Below, in pieces: positions 1 to 8,308 of a DNA stretch of 24,901 nt. Source of the DNA: JAABSX01 sp964480455. Its GTDB lineage: Bacteria > Bacteroidota > Bacteroidia > Cytophagales > Microscillaceae. The notes beneath the pieces were generated by a model, which saw only the letters and a program-made list of their open reading frames with translations, had not been told where the DNA came from and did no database searches. Each line of letters opens with the position of its first letter. Positions within the stretch are counted from its first letter, which is position 1. A program made the position numbers and the translations under genes. The DNA is taken from the NCBI GenBank assembly GCA_964480455.1, contig CAYZQI010000064.1, positions 1-24,901 of the forward strand. Direction: 5' to 3'.

Positions 1-1797
1 CTGAAAAAAAAAAAGAAGGAGTGGGTTAGTATTCCAGAGATTACCCTCGCTACTGGGCTTCAGCAAAACTGGGTAGAGTATGCTTTACGGCTGTTGATGA
101 AAGATTACCCTTGTGAAGTAAGCCTCAATGATACAAAACAAGCCATCTATCTTTTTGATATTCAACCACAAGAAACCAAGGGTAAACGTATAGCAGGCTT
201 CTTGCTGAAAAACATACGACAGTTTACTTTGGCTGTGCTGGGATTTATATCTGACTTGCTGCTTTGGAGTTTTGTAGCAATTTCTATGATTTTATATGCG
301 CCGACCTATATGGTCAACGCAATGGTACAAGTCATTATTGACCCAATTTTTAAGTACATCATTGATTTCAAACGTATAGAAGCGCAGACAAAGAAGTATG
401 AAGACCATTTTTTTGGGGCAATGATTGGCAAGCGTTTCAATGAATCAGGCGGTAGTCTAATGGGTTTCTTAAGCACTTTTGGAGTAACAAAAAAGAGAAA
501 TGATAAGCTTTTTACAGAGCGTAAGCTGTTGCAGTATGCAAGTTTTAGAGAAGGCAAACTTACACTCAGCGAAATCATACAATTGACGGGTTGGGACTCG
601 CACACCGCAAGACTGGCAGCTACTAAAATGGTGGGTATTTATAATGGGGAAATACAAGTGAGCCAAAACGGTATCTTAGTGTATGTTTTTGAAGACCTCA
701 GCCAAGACCAGCCTGGCATCATGTATATTCCCAAAACTTGGCATAGCTTAGGACGCTATAAAGTCCTCACCAGTTTGTCAAGTCAAGACTTTTGGAAAAT
801 GATACGCCTGATGTCGCTCACAGCATTTTATCATTGTATTTTTACAGTGATACTTTTATTTTTTCTGCTTCTTGAGGTCAAGACAATTAGTCAAGCCTTA
901 TTTTTCAGCTTCTTTTTAGCTACACCACTATTTTTAATTTCTATTTGCTACTTAATTATGTTATTGAGGAATAGTATTTATCAAATTCAAAATATCCCAA
1001 TACATAAGAAAAATACCTTCAAACGTATCATCAAGCACATTACTGAGCAGCGAGGCGATAAAGTGTATCTTAAAGATTTTGAAAAAGAACCTACCAAAAG
1101 ATTAGAAAGAATTTTTATGGCTTTGGGAGGTATGCCTCAAACAGACGAGGAAGGACAAGTGTATTATTATTTTGAGGAATTTGCTTTGGCAGATTATCCC
1201 CTCATTGAGCATTATCAAAAAATCAATCTCTATGATCGCTTTGATGGTAAAAGTGGCTTAGAATGGTCAACAGGTGAAAGTGAAAATAGAAAACTAGCTT
1301 ATCAAGATAATTATTATTATTTTGAACACAAGCGGTCTAAGAGAAGTTGGATGACACAATATCACTTGCCTTTTGATAATGCTTACAAGTATTTTAAGAT
1401 TGAGGCAAAAATAGAAGTATTAACCATCGAGAATCCTGAAAATTACTACGGTATTGTCTGGGATGCCACCTCAGATTTTGAAAATTATTATGAGTTTACT
1501 GTATCCAACTTGGGAGATTTTGAAGTAAGCGAATGTGTTAAAGGAGAAGCAGCTTATTATCTTAGAGGAAAAACTGAACATATTTTACCACAACCCACTA
1601 TTAACATATTCACCCTTGAGCAGTATGCTGATACTGAAGGTAAATTAAGATGGCGTTTTTCTATCAATCACCATGAAATAGCAGATATGTCTGCAAAAAA
1701 AATTTTGGGCGATAGAATTGGCTTTGTTTTAGGAAAGAAAATTTCAGTAGCCATTCACGAGCTACTGGTTACAGAATCTATCCCTTCTGATAAATAA
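1..1797 (+). CDS. Membrane protein with winged-helix-like and LamG-like regions, 5' end outside window
   Basis: The reading frame is open from base 1, so the gene starts outside the window; the first internal start codons are TTG at 94 and ATG at 97. Numbering from base 94, residues about 38-75 and 240-310 contain hydrophobic membrane segments. Residues about 143-200 look like a winged-helix unit (SEIIQLTGWDSHTARLAA), and the sequence before base 94 (IPEITLATGLQQNWVEYALR) looks like a second copy. The last 180 residues are rich in aromatic residues and beta strands, resembling a LamG/DUF1080-type concanavalin fold (FDGKSGLEWSTG, YYGIVWDATSDFENYYEFTV). I do not recognise a named family. It converges with the small gene that starts 5 bases after its stop. 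Function unknown; the start is truly missing, not mis-chosen. Confidence 0.8.
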   Translation: MKKKKKEWVSIPEITLATGLQQNWVEYALRLLMKDYPCEVSLNDTKQAIYLFDIQPQETKGKRIAGFLLKNIRQFTLAVLGFISDLLLWSFVAISMILYAPTYMVNAMVQVIIDPIFKYIIDFKRIEAQTKKYEDHFFGAMIGKRFNESGGSLMGFLSTFGVTKKRNDKLFTERKLLQYASFREGKLTLSEIIQLTGWDSHTARLAATKMVGIYNGEIQVSQNGILVYVFEDLSQDQPGIMYIPKTWHSLGRYKVLTSLSSQDFWKMIRLMSLTAFYHCIFTVILLFFLLLEVKTISQALFFSFFLATPLFLISICYLIMLLRNSIYQIQNIPIHKKNTFKRIIKHITEQRGDKVYLKDFEKEPTKRLERIFMALGGMPQTDEEGQVYYYFEEFALADYPLIEHYQKINLYDRFDGKSGLEWSTGESENRKLAYQDNYYYFEHKRSKRSWMTQYHLPFDNAYKYFKIEAKIEVLTIENPENYYGIVWDATSDFENYYEFTVSNLGDFEVSECVKGEAAYYLRGKTEHILPQPTINIFTLEQYADTEGKLRWRFSINHHEIADMSAKKILGDRIGFVLGKKISVAIHELLVTESIPSDK

Positions 1798-1802
1798 CTG
1801 AA

Positions 1803-2060
1803 TTATCCTCTTTTTTTATAAATATCGGGTGTAACAGCTACGGGATAAAAATCTGTGAAAACAAAAGTACGCTTGGTGCGGGGGTTAGAAATTTCAACAT
1901 AAAATACACCTCGTGTGGTGGTGGCTACTTCCGATACTATAAAGGGGCTTTTAAACTTATCGTAGTAGCATAAATCATTGGGCTGGAGTTTCATTACATC
2001 GATTTCGTTGAGTTGGGCAACAGTATTTTTCTTGAAGATAGAATATTTTACCATCTGCAT
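1803..2060 (-). CDS. Small hypothetical protein, 85 aa
   Basis: Encodes a short soluble protein beginning MQMVKYSIFKKNTVAQLNE and rich in beta-forming residues (DLCYYDKFKSPFIVSEV, GVFYVEISNPRTKRTFVF). The middle part reads like a small SH3- or KOW-like barrel, but that is only an impression from strand spacing. It has no signal peptide and no membrane segment. It lies 87 bases downstream of the 44-residue membrane protein on the same strand and could be co-transcribed with it. It converges with the membrane protein gene to the left. The plus-strand frame over the same bases is low-complexity and looks like a shadow. No function can be given. Confidence 0.6.
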   Translation of the reverse strand: MQMVKYSIFKKNTVAQLNEIDVMKLQPNDLCYYDKFKSPFIVSEVATTTRGVFYVEISNPRTKRTFVFTDFYPVAVTPDIYKKRG

Positions 2061-2147
2061 TTTATTTTTTGGTGTTTGTCATTTTCGTTGTCTGTTACGG
2101 ATTTCCCTTCAATTAGTTATTGTAGCTTTTAGATTAAAAATAACAAA

Positions 2148-2282
2148 TTATGTAGGAAAATTTGCATCTTCTTTATTTTCTTTTTTGGGTGAACTACTAA
2201 TTTTATACATCAAATAGCCAATTCCTGCCAAAAAATGAACTATTATCACAGTTGCCACAATAATTATAAAGGTATTATCCAT
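2148..2282 (-). CDS. Small single-pass membrane protein, 44 aa
   Basis: A short frame running ATG (2282-2280) to TAA (2150-2148). It begins MDNTFIIIVATVIIVHF, continues LAGIGYLMYKI, and ends with a charged tail (SPKKENKEDANFPT). The layout is a single N-terminal membrane helix of about 22 residues (5-26) followed by a short hydrophilic cytoplasmic tail. A Bacteroidota promoter sits immediately upstream, with its -7 box ending only 4 bases before the ATG. The helix followed by a lysine/glutamate tail is convincing as a real protein. Small proteins of this layout (for example CcoQ-like subunits) exist in many genomes, but I cannot assign it to any complex. Confidence 0.6.
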   Translation of the reverse strand: MDNTFIIIVATVIIVHFLAGIGYLMYKISSSPKKENKEDANFPT

Positions 2283-2286
2283 GTAA

Positions 2287-2315
2287 CAAAATTAATATTT
2301 TTTCTTGAAAAACAA
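2287..2315 (-). promoter_or_regulatory. Promoter of the 44-aa membrane protein gene
   Basis: On the minus strand the -33 element TTG (2315-2313) is followed by 18 bases and the -7 element TAATTTTG (2294-2287), an exact match to the Bacteroidota consensus TAnnTTTG. Transcription should begin about at the ATG (2282), so the message may be leaderless. Confidence 0.55.
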
Positions 2316-2452
2316 GTGTTTTAATTTATTTTTTCGATATTATGAATGATTCAAAAGACATTGCCTGAATTTATGATAGTAATTTGATAAGCAAATTAGA
2401 ATTATTTGTAGTATTGGTCTAAAAACTAAAAACAATTCAAGATATTTGAAAA

Positions 2453-3169
2453 ATGAAAATAAGCATCATCATTCCTGCCCTCAATGAAGAAGAATGTATA
2501 AGTAAACTCATTACGCACCTACAACAATACAGAGATGATAGACTGCAAGAAATCATCTTATCAGATGGGGGGAGTACAGACAAAACAGTGAAAATTGCAA
2601 AAGAAGCAGGTGCAAGTACTGTTGTATCGCCACAATGCGGTCGGGCTTTTCAGATGAACTTTGGTGCAACAAAGGCTTCACCCAAAAGTGATGTATTGTA
2701 TTTTGTACACGCCGATACACTCCCCCCTGTAAGTTATCTTGATGATATTCAAGCGGCACTTTTAGAAGGTTATCTTATGGGCTGCTATCGCTTTCAGTTT
2801 AACTCTCCCAAAAAAATATTAAAAATCAATGCCTATTTTACACGTTTTGATAAAACCATGTTCAGAGGAGGCGACCAAACGCTGTTTATCACGCGCCGTT
2901 TGTTTGACCAATTGGAAGGTTTTAATCAATCTATGGTGCTAATGGAAGACTATGACTTGATAACACGTGCCAGAAAAACCAAACCCTTTAAGATTATTCA
3001 AAAAGATGTATTGGTTTCGGCAAGAAAATATGAGGAAAATAGCTGGTTGCGCGTCAATCTAGCCAATTTGATAGTTTTCAAAATGTATCAGTGGGGCTAC
3101 GATACCCCTACCCTCTGGAAAACCTACAAAAAACTACTCAGACACCCCAAAGCCGAGGCTAAGGTCTAG
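2453..3169 (+). CDS. TIGR04283-type family 2 glycosyltransferase
   Basis: A 238-residue GT-A fold glycosyltransferase, presumably cytoplasmic and acting on a nucleotide-sugar donor with an unknown acceptor. The N-terminus MKISIIIPALNEEECI is the usual GT2 start. It is followed by LSDGGSTDKTVKIAKEAGA (residues about 35-54), the family-typical CGRAFQMNFGA (about 63-73), and VHADT (about 84-88), which supplies the DxD-type metal site. FRGGDQTLF (about 138-146) and LMEDYDL (about 164-170) match the acceptor and catalytic-base region. This combination marks the TIGR04283 group, often called rSAM/selenodomain-associated transferase 2, although no radical-SAM gene is visible nearby. It stands 40 bases before the large secreted protein gene on the same strand and could share its transcript. 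The substrate cannot be told from sequence. Confidence 0.85.
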   Translation: MKISIIIPALNEEECISKLITHLQQYRDDRLQEIILSDGGSTDKTVKIAKEAGASTVVSPQCGRAFQMNFGATKASPKSDVLYFVHADTLPPVSYLDDIQAALLEGYLMGCYRFQFNSPKKILKINAYFTRFDKTMFRGGDQTLFITRRLFDQLEGFNQSMVLMEDYDLITRARKTKPFKIIQKDVLVSARKYEENSWLRVNLANLIVFKMYQWGYDTPTLWKTYKKLLRHPKAEAKV

Positions 3170-3209
3170 TTACAACCAATACTGATTACACTACAAGAAC
3201 ACATAAAAT

Positions 3210-5684
3210 ATGTTTACACTAAAAAAAAATAATTTATACACAACCCTTGTTTGCTATACATTGGTATTTTGTTTTTGGTCAGCAACTATCCCCACAAAAG
3301 CCCAAGTAGATACCGAATTTTGGTTTGCTGCCCCAGATGTAGATGCCAACCACGGCGATAGCCCTATTTTCTTGCATATCTCTACCTACAGCGAAGCCGC
3401 ACAAGTACGCATTACACAACCTGCCAACCTAAATTTTAGCCCCATTACCACCCTCATACCTGCCAATGATACACGCAGTATTGAATTGACCTCACGCAAA
3501 AGCATCATAGAAAATCAACCTGCTAACAGCATCTTAAACTACGGAATCTATATCACAGCAGACGAGAGCATCACAGTCTATTACGAAGTAGCTAGCGAGG
3601 TAAATCCAGAGATATTTCCCCTCAAAGGTCGAAATGCCCTTGGTACTTTCTTTGCAGCACCCTCCCAAGATGATTTTCAGAACATAGATGGGCACGAAGT
3701 ACTAGACATTGTAGCCACTGAAAATAACACCATAGTTACCATCACACCCACTACTACACTATTTGGCAGACCTGCTAACATTCCTTTCCAAATCACACTC
3801 CAAAAAGGGCAAAGTTATGCAGCACGCGCCCTGAGCAGAGACCTTGGCGTCTCCCTCAGAGGTACTACTATTCAAAGCACCAAGCCCATTGCCGTAACAA
3901 TGAGTGATGATTCTATCCTTTTAGATAACGGGTGGGATTTGATAGGCGACCAAATGATTCCTGCCAACCTTACAGGGAAAACCTATATTGCCACACGCGG
4001 ATTTTCAGGAAATGGAGAGCGGGTATATATTTTGGCACTAGAAGATGATACACAAATAAGCGTGAATGGGAATTTAGTAGTCAATCTTAACGCATTACAA
4101 CAATACAAAAGCAGTGTATTAGGCTCAAGTATGTTTATAGAAAGTAATAAAAATGTGTATGTACTACACCTTTCAGGACACCCCAGCGAACTAGGAAGTG
4201 CCTTGCTTCCTCACTTAGACTGTACAGGCTCTTCGCAGATGGGCTTTGTACGCACAAGCCCTGATGCTTTTGCCTTGATTTTACTCACCAAAAAAGGTAA
4301 CGAAGGTAATTTTAACATCAATGGCAATACGACACTGGTAACTCAAGCTGATTTTGTAGATGTACCTAGCACCAATGGCGATTGGGTAGTTATGCAAAAA
4401 GAATTTACCACTGCCCAACTTCCCGTAGGGCGTGCCAATCTTATCAGTAATAACACTGGGCTTTTTCATTTGGGAGTGCTCAATAACCTAGGGGCAAGCT
4501 CAGTTTATGGTTATTTCTCTGCATTTTCAAGCCTAAATCTTGGACCAGACCAAAGGGCTTGCATAGGCGATTTTGTAGAACTCAAAGCTGGAGCAGGGGC
4601 AAATAGTTATTTATGGTCTGATGGTTCTACTGAACCTAACCTTTCGGTAAACCAAAGTGGAGAATATTGGGTGAAAATTACACGTGGCGACTGTATTTTG
4701 TATGATACCTTGCAAATAAATTTCAAGCCCATTCCTCAGCCTATGCTCACAAACTTATCTCCTCAATACTGCCTCAACAATGCTATGGTCAATCTGACAG
4801 CCAATCCAGCAGGAGGTGTATTTACGATTGATGGGGTTGCTACCAATGTGCTTGACCCTCAAACACTTGCCGTAGGCCTTCATACAGTAAGCTATACTTA
4901 TACAGATGAATTTGAGTGTCAAGGAACTGTCAGCAGTACTTTTGAAATCATAGCTCCTCCTGCTAACTTGGCTTTGACTAACTTAGCGGAGGCTTATTGT
5001 ATAGGCGATGACAATATTCCCCTCACTGCACAACCTCTGGGAGGGCGTTTTGAGGTGAATGGACAGAATAATTCGTTTTTTAGCCCTGCTGATTTGGGTG
5101 TTGGGCAGCACGAGGTTAGTTATTTTTATACTGATAATTTAGGTTGTACCTACCAAGTAAGTCAATCTGTAAATGTAGTAGATTTTCCTTTACCAGTGAT
5201 TCCTAGTCAGGATACACTTTTTGTATGCCCTCCCAATGTGCGCGGGCTTATCTTAGAAGCCTCAGAAGCAGCCACTTATAGATGGAGTACAGGTGAAATA
5301 GGTTCACTGATAGAAGTACGTGAGCCAGGTGTGTATGAAGTAATTATGGACAATGGCTATGGTTGCGAAACTGCTGCACGTTTTGAAACCTTCGGCAGGT
5401 GTACGCCTGAGTTTTATCTTCCCGAAGCCTTTTCGCCCAATCAAGATGGGCTGAATGATGTTTTAGAAATCTTTGGGGGTGATTTTGCACGGCTTCAGCT
5501 CACGATTTATAATAGATGGGGAGAGATAATTTACCAAACTTTCAGTCAAGAATTGCCCTGGGACGGCACACTCAATGGCAAAGCTGCCCCCACAGGCACT
5601 TATCTTTGGAAGGTAAGTTATGTGCACCCCTTCTACCCTACTCAAAGATTTGAGCAAAAAGGAAAAGTAGTACTGATGCGGTGA
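3210..5684 (+). CDS. Large secreted protein with IgGFc-binding-like N-terminus and CHU_C/T9SS C-terminal domain
   Basis: An 824-residue exported protein. Residues 1 to about 31 form a signal peptide ending near TKAQ. Residues about 32-440 are a beta-rich region resembling the IgGFc-binding N-terminal family (FWFAAPDVDANHGDSPIFLHIS, split here as FWFAAPDVDANHG and DSPIFLHIS; also GSALLPHLDCTGSS). About 441-500 is an Ig-like module (LGPDQRACIGDF, YLWSDGSTEPNLSV). Two tandem repeats of about 77 residues start near 512 and 589 (LSPQYCLNNA and LAEAYCIGDD). A second YxWSxG module lies near 690. The tail from about 732 (FYLPEAFSPNQDGLNDVLEI, YNRWGEIIY, PTGTYLWKV) is the gliding-motility-associated C-terminal domain, a type-B sorting signal for type IX secretion. 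It is therefore likely displayed on or released from the cell surface, with an adhesive role inferred only from its domains. Confidence 0.88.
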   Translation: MFTLKKNNLYTTLVCYTLVFCFWSATIPTKAQVDTEFWFAAPDVDANHGDSPIFLHISTYSEAAQVRITQPANLNFSPITTLIPANDTRSIELTSRKSIIENQPANSILNYGIYITADESITVYYEVASEVNPEIFPLKGRNALGTFFAAPSQDDFQNIDGHEVLDIVATENNTIVTITPTTTLFGRPANIPFQITLQKGQSYAARALSRDLGVSLRGTTIQSTKPIAVTMSDDSILLDNGWDLIGDQMIPANLTGKTYIATRGFSGNGERVYILALEDDTQISVNGNLVVNLNALQQYKSSVLGSSMFIESNKNVYVLHLSGHPSELGSALLPHLDCTGSSQMGFVRTSPDAFALILLTKKGNEGNFNINGNTTLVTQADFVDVPSTNGDWVVMQKEFTTAQLPVGRANLISNNTGLFHLGVLNNLGASSVYGYFSAFSSLNLGPDQRACIGDFVELKAGAGANSYLWSDGSTEPNLSVNQSGEYWVKITRGDCILYDTLQINFKPIPQPMLTNLSPQYCLNNAMVNLTANPAGGVFTIDGVATNVLDPQTLAVGLHTVSYTYTDEFECQGTVSSTFEIIAPPANLALTNLAEAYCIGDDNIPLTAQPLGGRFEVNGQNNSFFSPADLGVGQHEVSYFYTDNLGCTYQVSQSVNVVDFPLPVIPSQDTLFVCPPNVRGLILEASEAATYRWSTGEIGSLIEVREPGVYEVIMDNGYGCETAARFETFGRCTPEFYLPEAFSPNQDGLNDVLEIFGGDFARLQLTIYNRWGEIIYQTFSQELPWDGTLNGKAAPTGTYLWKVSYVHPFYPTQRFEQKGKVVLMR

Positions 5685-5925
5685 GGCTGTCATACCGTAA
5701 TTTCAATGATACTCTTTTCTGGGTCTAGCACTACACTTTCATAATAGCCATCTCCTGTGGTATGTGGCAAGACAATAATTTTATTATGCTTATAAGTGCT
5801 CAAAAAAATAAAGAGAAATAGAGGAAAAGTAAGGTTCTAGGTGATTTTACTTGGTAAGCAAGTGTTCAATAAATAAATACCAAATTTTTATGAGGGTTTG
5901 TACTCAGATTGACCAGAAAGATGCC

Positions 5926-6054
5926 ACACCTGAAGGTGTTTATCTTTTTTAAAATTTTTACTACAAAGATAACAAGCCTATGGCTTTTTTGAAATCCTTT
6001 AGGACTGAAATCTTTGTAGAAGAGCATTTAGCAAGTAAAAAACGCCAGAGGCGT
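5926..6054. repeat. Cluster of three short palindromes, possibly REP-like
   Basis: ACACCT-GA-AGGTGT (5926-5939), TCCT-TT-AGGA (5995-6004) and ACGCC-AGA-GGCGT (6042-6054) are perfect inverted repeats within 130 bases. The second and third are both followed within two bases by TGAAATCTT. Palindrome plus a shared flank is how REP-type elements of Bacteroidota often look. No RAYT transposase is in the window. Confidence 0.4.
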
Positions 6055-6183
6055 GAAATCTTAAGCCCATACAATCTATGTATTAAGAAGACCCATATCA
6101 AGTAAAATCATATACCACCAAGAATAAAGCAGATTCTCAGATTTTTTGAAAGATGAAAAAAAAATAAAAAAAATGTTTAACTA

Positions 6184-6215
6184 TTTGTTTTTTTAAAAAT
6201 AGCATACTAATATTG
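6184..6215 (+). promoter_or_regulatory. Candidate promoter for a short transcript
   Basis: TTTG (6184-6187), a 20-base spacer, then TAATATTG (6208-6215), which is one mismatch from TAnnTTTG. It points at the hairpin at 6240-6276 and no gene follows within 180 bases. Confidence 0.4.
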
Positions 6216-6220
6216 CATCA

Positions 6221-6285
6221 CATAGCTGGTTGAAGGATAGAGGAGGTTAAGTAGTCATCCCCGACTACACCTCCTCGTATTTTTT
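6221..6285 (+). ncRNA. Candidate small RNA of about 65 nt ending in an intrinsic terminator
   Basis: Downstream of the promoter-like pair at 6184-6215, a strong hairpin pairs GAGGAGGT (6240-6247) plus GTAGTC (6251-6256) with GACTAC (6263-6268) plus ACCTCCTC (6269-6276). The 14 base pairs are interrupted only by a 3-base bulge, with loop ATCCCC. It is followed by a run of six T (6280-6285). It is 600 bases from the stop of the upstream gene, too far for an ordinary terminator, and no reading frame connects them. The right arm contains CCTCC, like the anti-Shine-Dalgarno sequence. It may simply be an isolated terminator or mobile-element relic; the transcript ends are inferred. Confidence 0.35.
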
Positions 6286-6470
6286 AAGTACTTTTCATCT
6301 TTAAGAATTATCTCATTATTTTTTGCTAATTTAGTAAACTGAATGCCTAACATAAAAATTTAGGTTCAGGTACTCTAAATAAATTGTTCAGAATAAAGCA
6401 ATTTTGTTTTATGTATAAGCTACTGATAATGAGTTACTTGTCATAGCTAATAATTGATTAAACTTATTTA

Positions 6471-7712
6471 ATGGATAAAATTCTACAATTACATTCTAAA
6501 CAACTGATCATAATAGGTGGAGGTGCCGCAGGTTTTTTCGCTGCTTTGACGGCTGCAAGGCTACACCCTCAGTACAAGGTTACTATCTTAGAAAAAACCA
6601 GTAAATTACTCAGCAAGGTAAAAATATCAGGAGGAGGTCGCTGTAATGTTACGCATGCTTGCTATTCAGTAAGCGAGTTGGTAAAAAACTATCCTCGTGG
6701 AGGGAAATTTCTTAAAAAAGTATTTCCAAATTTTACCCCACAGCATACTTTTGAGTGGTTTGCCGAACGGGGCGTACAGCTCAAAACCGAAGAAGATGGG
6801 CGGGTTTTTCCTACCACAGATGATTCTCAGACAATTATTGATTGTTTTTTTAAAGAGGCAAAAAACTTAAATATCGACATCAAAATCAATCAAGAGGTAA
6901 GGTACATTCAATCCAATCTTGATGGCACTTTCTTGCTGACGTTGCCACAATCTGAAAATATAAAGGCTGATAAAGTCATCATAGCTACGGGCGGTGGGGC
7001 AAAGATGAAGCATTTTGAGTGGTTTGCCTCACTCAATCATGAGATTATCTCTCCTGTTCCTTCACTTTTTACTTTTAATATGCCCAAGCAAGCCCTTACA
7101 CAATTGATGGGTGTAGTAGCATCACCTGTGCTTGCCAAGATACAAAGTAGCAAACTTTCTCAAGAAGGTGCTTTGCTTATCACGCATTGGGGAATGAGTG
7201 GACCTGCCATTTTAAAACTATCTGCGTGGGGTGCAAGACTTTTGCAAGAAATGGAGTATAGCTTTCAAGTGCAAGTCAATTGGATTACGCCACAAAATGA
7301 AGAACAAATAAGACAAACCCTGCTTGACTTTAAAGAAAATTCACCACAAAAGAAAATCAAAAACTTTCCCCTTACGCTTCCTAAGCGACTTTGGAGCTTT
7401 TTACTTGAAAAAGCAGCCATACAAGAGGATACCGAACTTCAAGCCCTCCCTAAAAATGCACTTAATCGCTTGGCAAACCTCTTAACAGCTGATGTTTATC
7501 CTGTAAAAGGAAAAACTACTTTTAAAGAAGAGTTTGTAACCAGTGGTGGAGTTGCCCTTGAGCAAATCAACCCACAAACTATGGAAAGTAAACTTATCCC
7601 GAACCTATATTTTGCAGGTGAGGTGCTTGATATTGATGGGGTTACAGGAGGCTTTAACTTCCAAGCAGCTTGGGCAACGGCGTTTGTGGCAGGTAAAGCT
7701 GTGGGTCTATAA
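6471..7712 (+). CDS. FAD-dependent oxidoreductase of the YhiN/HI0933 (BaiN-like) family
   Basis: A 413-residue flavoprotein of usual family length. The N-terminal dinucleotide-binding motif IIGGGAAGFFAALTAARL (about residues 13-30) binds the ADP part of FAD. The family signature SGGGRCNVTHA (about 52-62) follows. VIIATGGGAKMKHFEWFASL (about 170-189) is the second FAD-contact region, and the C-terminal GEVLDIDGVTGGFNFQAAWA (about 382-401) closes the FAD site. The middle third is the inserted substrate-side domain. Relatives are described as aminoacetone oxidase-like or, for BaiN, bile-acid flavin reductases, but the true substrate of most members is unknown and I do not assign one. It is cytoplasmic and appears monocistronic, with opposite-strand genes downstream. 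The ATG start is immediately ahead of the FAD fold and fits the family. Confidence 0.88.
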   Translation: MDKILQLHSKQLIIIGGGAAGFFAALTAARLHPQYKVTILEKTSKLLSKVKISGGGRCNVTHACYSVSELVKNYPRGGKFLKKVFPNFTPQHTFEWFAERGVQLKTEEDGRVFPTTDDSQTIIDCFFKEAKNLNIDIKINQEVRYIQSNLDGTFLLTLPQSENIKADKVIIATGGGAKMKHFEWFASLNHEIISPVPSLFTFNMPKQALTQLMGVVASPVLAKIQSSKLSQEGALLITHWGMSGPAILKLSAWGARLLQEMEYSFQVQVNWITPQNEEQIRQTLLDFKENSPQKKIKNFPLTLPKRLWSFLLEKAAIQEDTELQALPKNALNRLANLLTADVYPVKGKTTFKEEFVTSGGVALEQINPQTMESKLIPNLYFAGEVLDIDGVTGGFNFQAAWATAFVAGKAVGL

Positions 7713-7808
7713 GGAGCAGTATTGTTCTAATAAGCAACTAACCCTGCACACAGTACAAAAGCCCATTTTAGGCTCTTAGCCCACCTTGCCACAAATGCCA
7801 TGTTGTCA

Positions 7809-8222
7809 TCAGTTTTTCCCTAAAGAGAGTAACCATTGCTTGGCATCTTCTCTGTTATCAAAATAACGAGTTTGGAATTTAGTGCCTTCGGACTCTTCCA
7901 TTGCTTGCTGAACAGATAAGTTAGCAATCAATTCTGAGGGTATTACAATAGCAACATACGTTACACCAACAGAAAGAACCCTCGGGAATATTGTTTTGTC
8001 AATCCATTCTTGTATTGTAGGTGTTATTGGAAAGCAAAAATCACGACAATCAATTAAAAGTTGTTTGGGTTTGTATTTCTCAACTGTTTGAGCATAATTG
8101 TTCATTTCAGATTTATACAAATCCTCAGTCATACTTTCAGAGTTATTGTTCCAAACAGGTGTTAATAACTTCAATTCTTCATCATGAAAAATAGACCAGT
8201 GCTCACTTTTGTAAACTTCCAT
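7809..8222 (-). CDS. STAS/SpoIIAA-like domain protein
   Basis: A 137-residue soluble protein. The pattern of a polar N-terminal strand pair, then KPKQLLIDCRDFCFPITPTI (about residues 52-71), IQEWIDKTIFPRVLSVGVTY (about 70-89), VAIVIPSEL, and a final helix (NREDAKQWLLSLGK) fits the small STAS/SpoIIAA-like proteins that are frequent in Bacteroidota. Those proteins are thought to sense or relay signals through binding partners. No partner kinase or phosphatase is adjacent. It follows glnS on the same strand with an 87- to 88-base gap, so read-through is possible. The family call is by fold-level resemblance, not by a diagnostic motif. Confidence 0.6.
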   Translation of the reverse strand: MEVYKSEHWSIFHDEELKLLTPVWNNNSESMTEDLYKSEMNNYAQTVEKYKPKQLLIDCRDFCFPITPTIQEWIDKTIFPRVLSVGVTYVAIVIPSELIANLSVQQAMEESEGTKFQTRYFDNREDAKQWLLSLGKN

Positions 8223-8308
8223 GTCTTTTATATTTAATTTTGTTTAAAATCAATCACAACGAAATAGTGTATGGGCTTACCAAAGTCATCAAGTAAGCCT
8301 TGGCTGAG

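Larger units (their letters stand above)
5690..6470. other. Gene-poor stretch with short palindromes, a possible gene tail and a candidate small RNA
   Basis: No convincing complete gene occupies these 780 bases. On the minus strand, 5836-5690 is open and ends with a protein-like tail (KIIVLPHTTGDGYYESVVLD, then PEKSIIEITV and TGA) but has no start codon, so it may be the 3' remnant of a lost gene. Between 5926 and 6054 are three short perfect palindromes (5926-5939, 5995-6004, 6042-6054). The last two are each followed by TGAAATCTT. From 6184 to 6285 there is a promoter-like pair and a terminator-like hairpin, annotated separately. The remainder is AT-rich spacer. Confidence 0.6.

Noticed and set aside
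1978..2217. Plus-strand 79-codon frame over the two small minus-strand genes
   Set aside because: Low-complexity hydrophobic translation antisense to two more protein-like frames, one of which has a good promoter.
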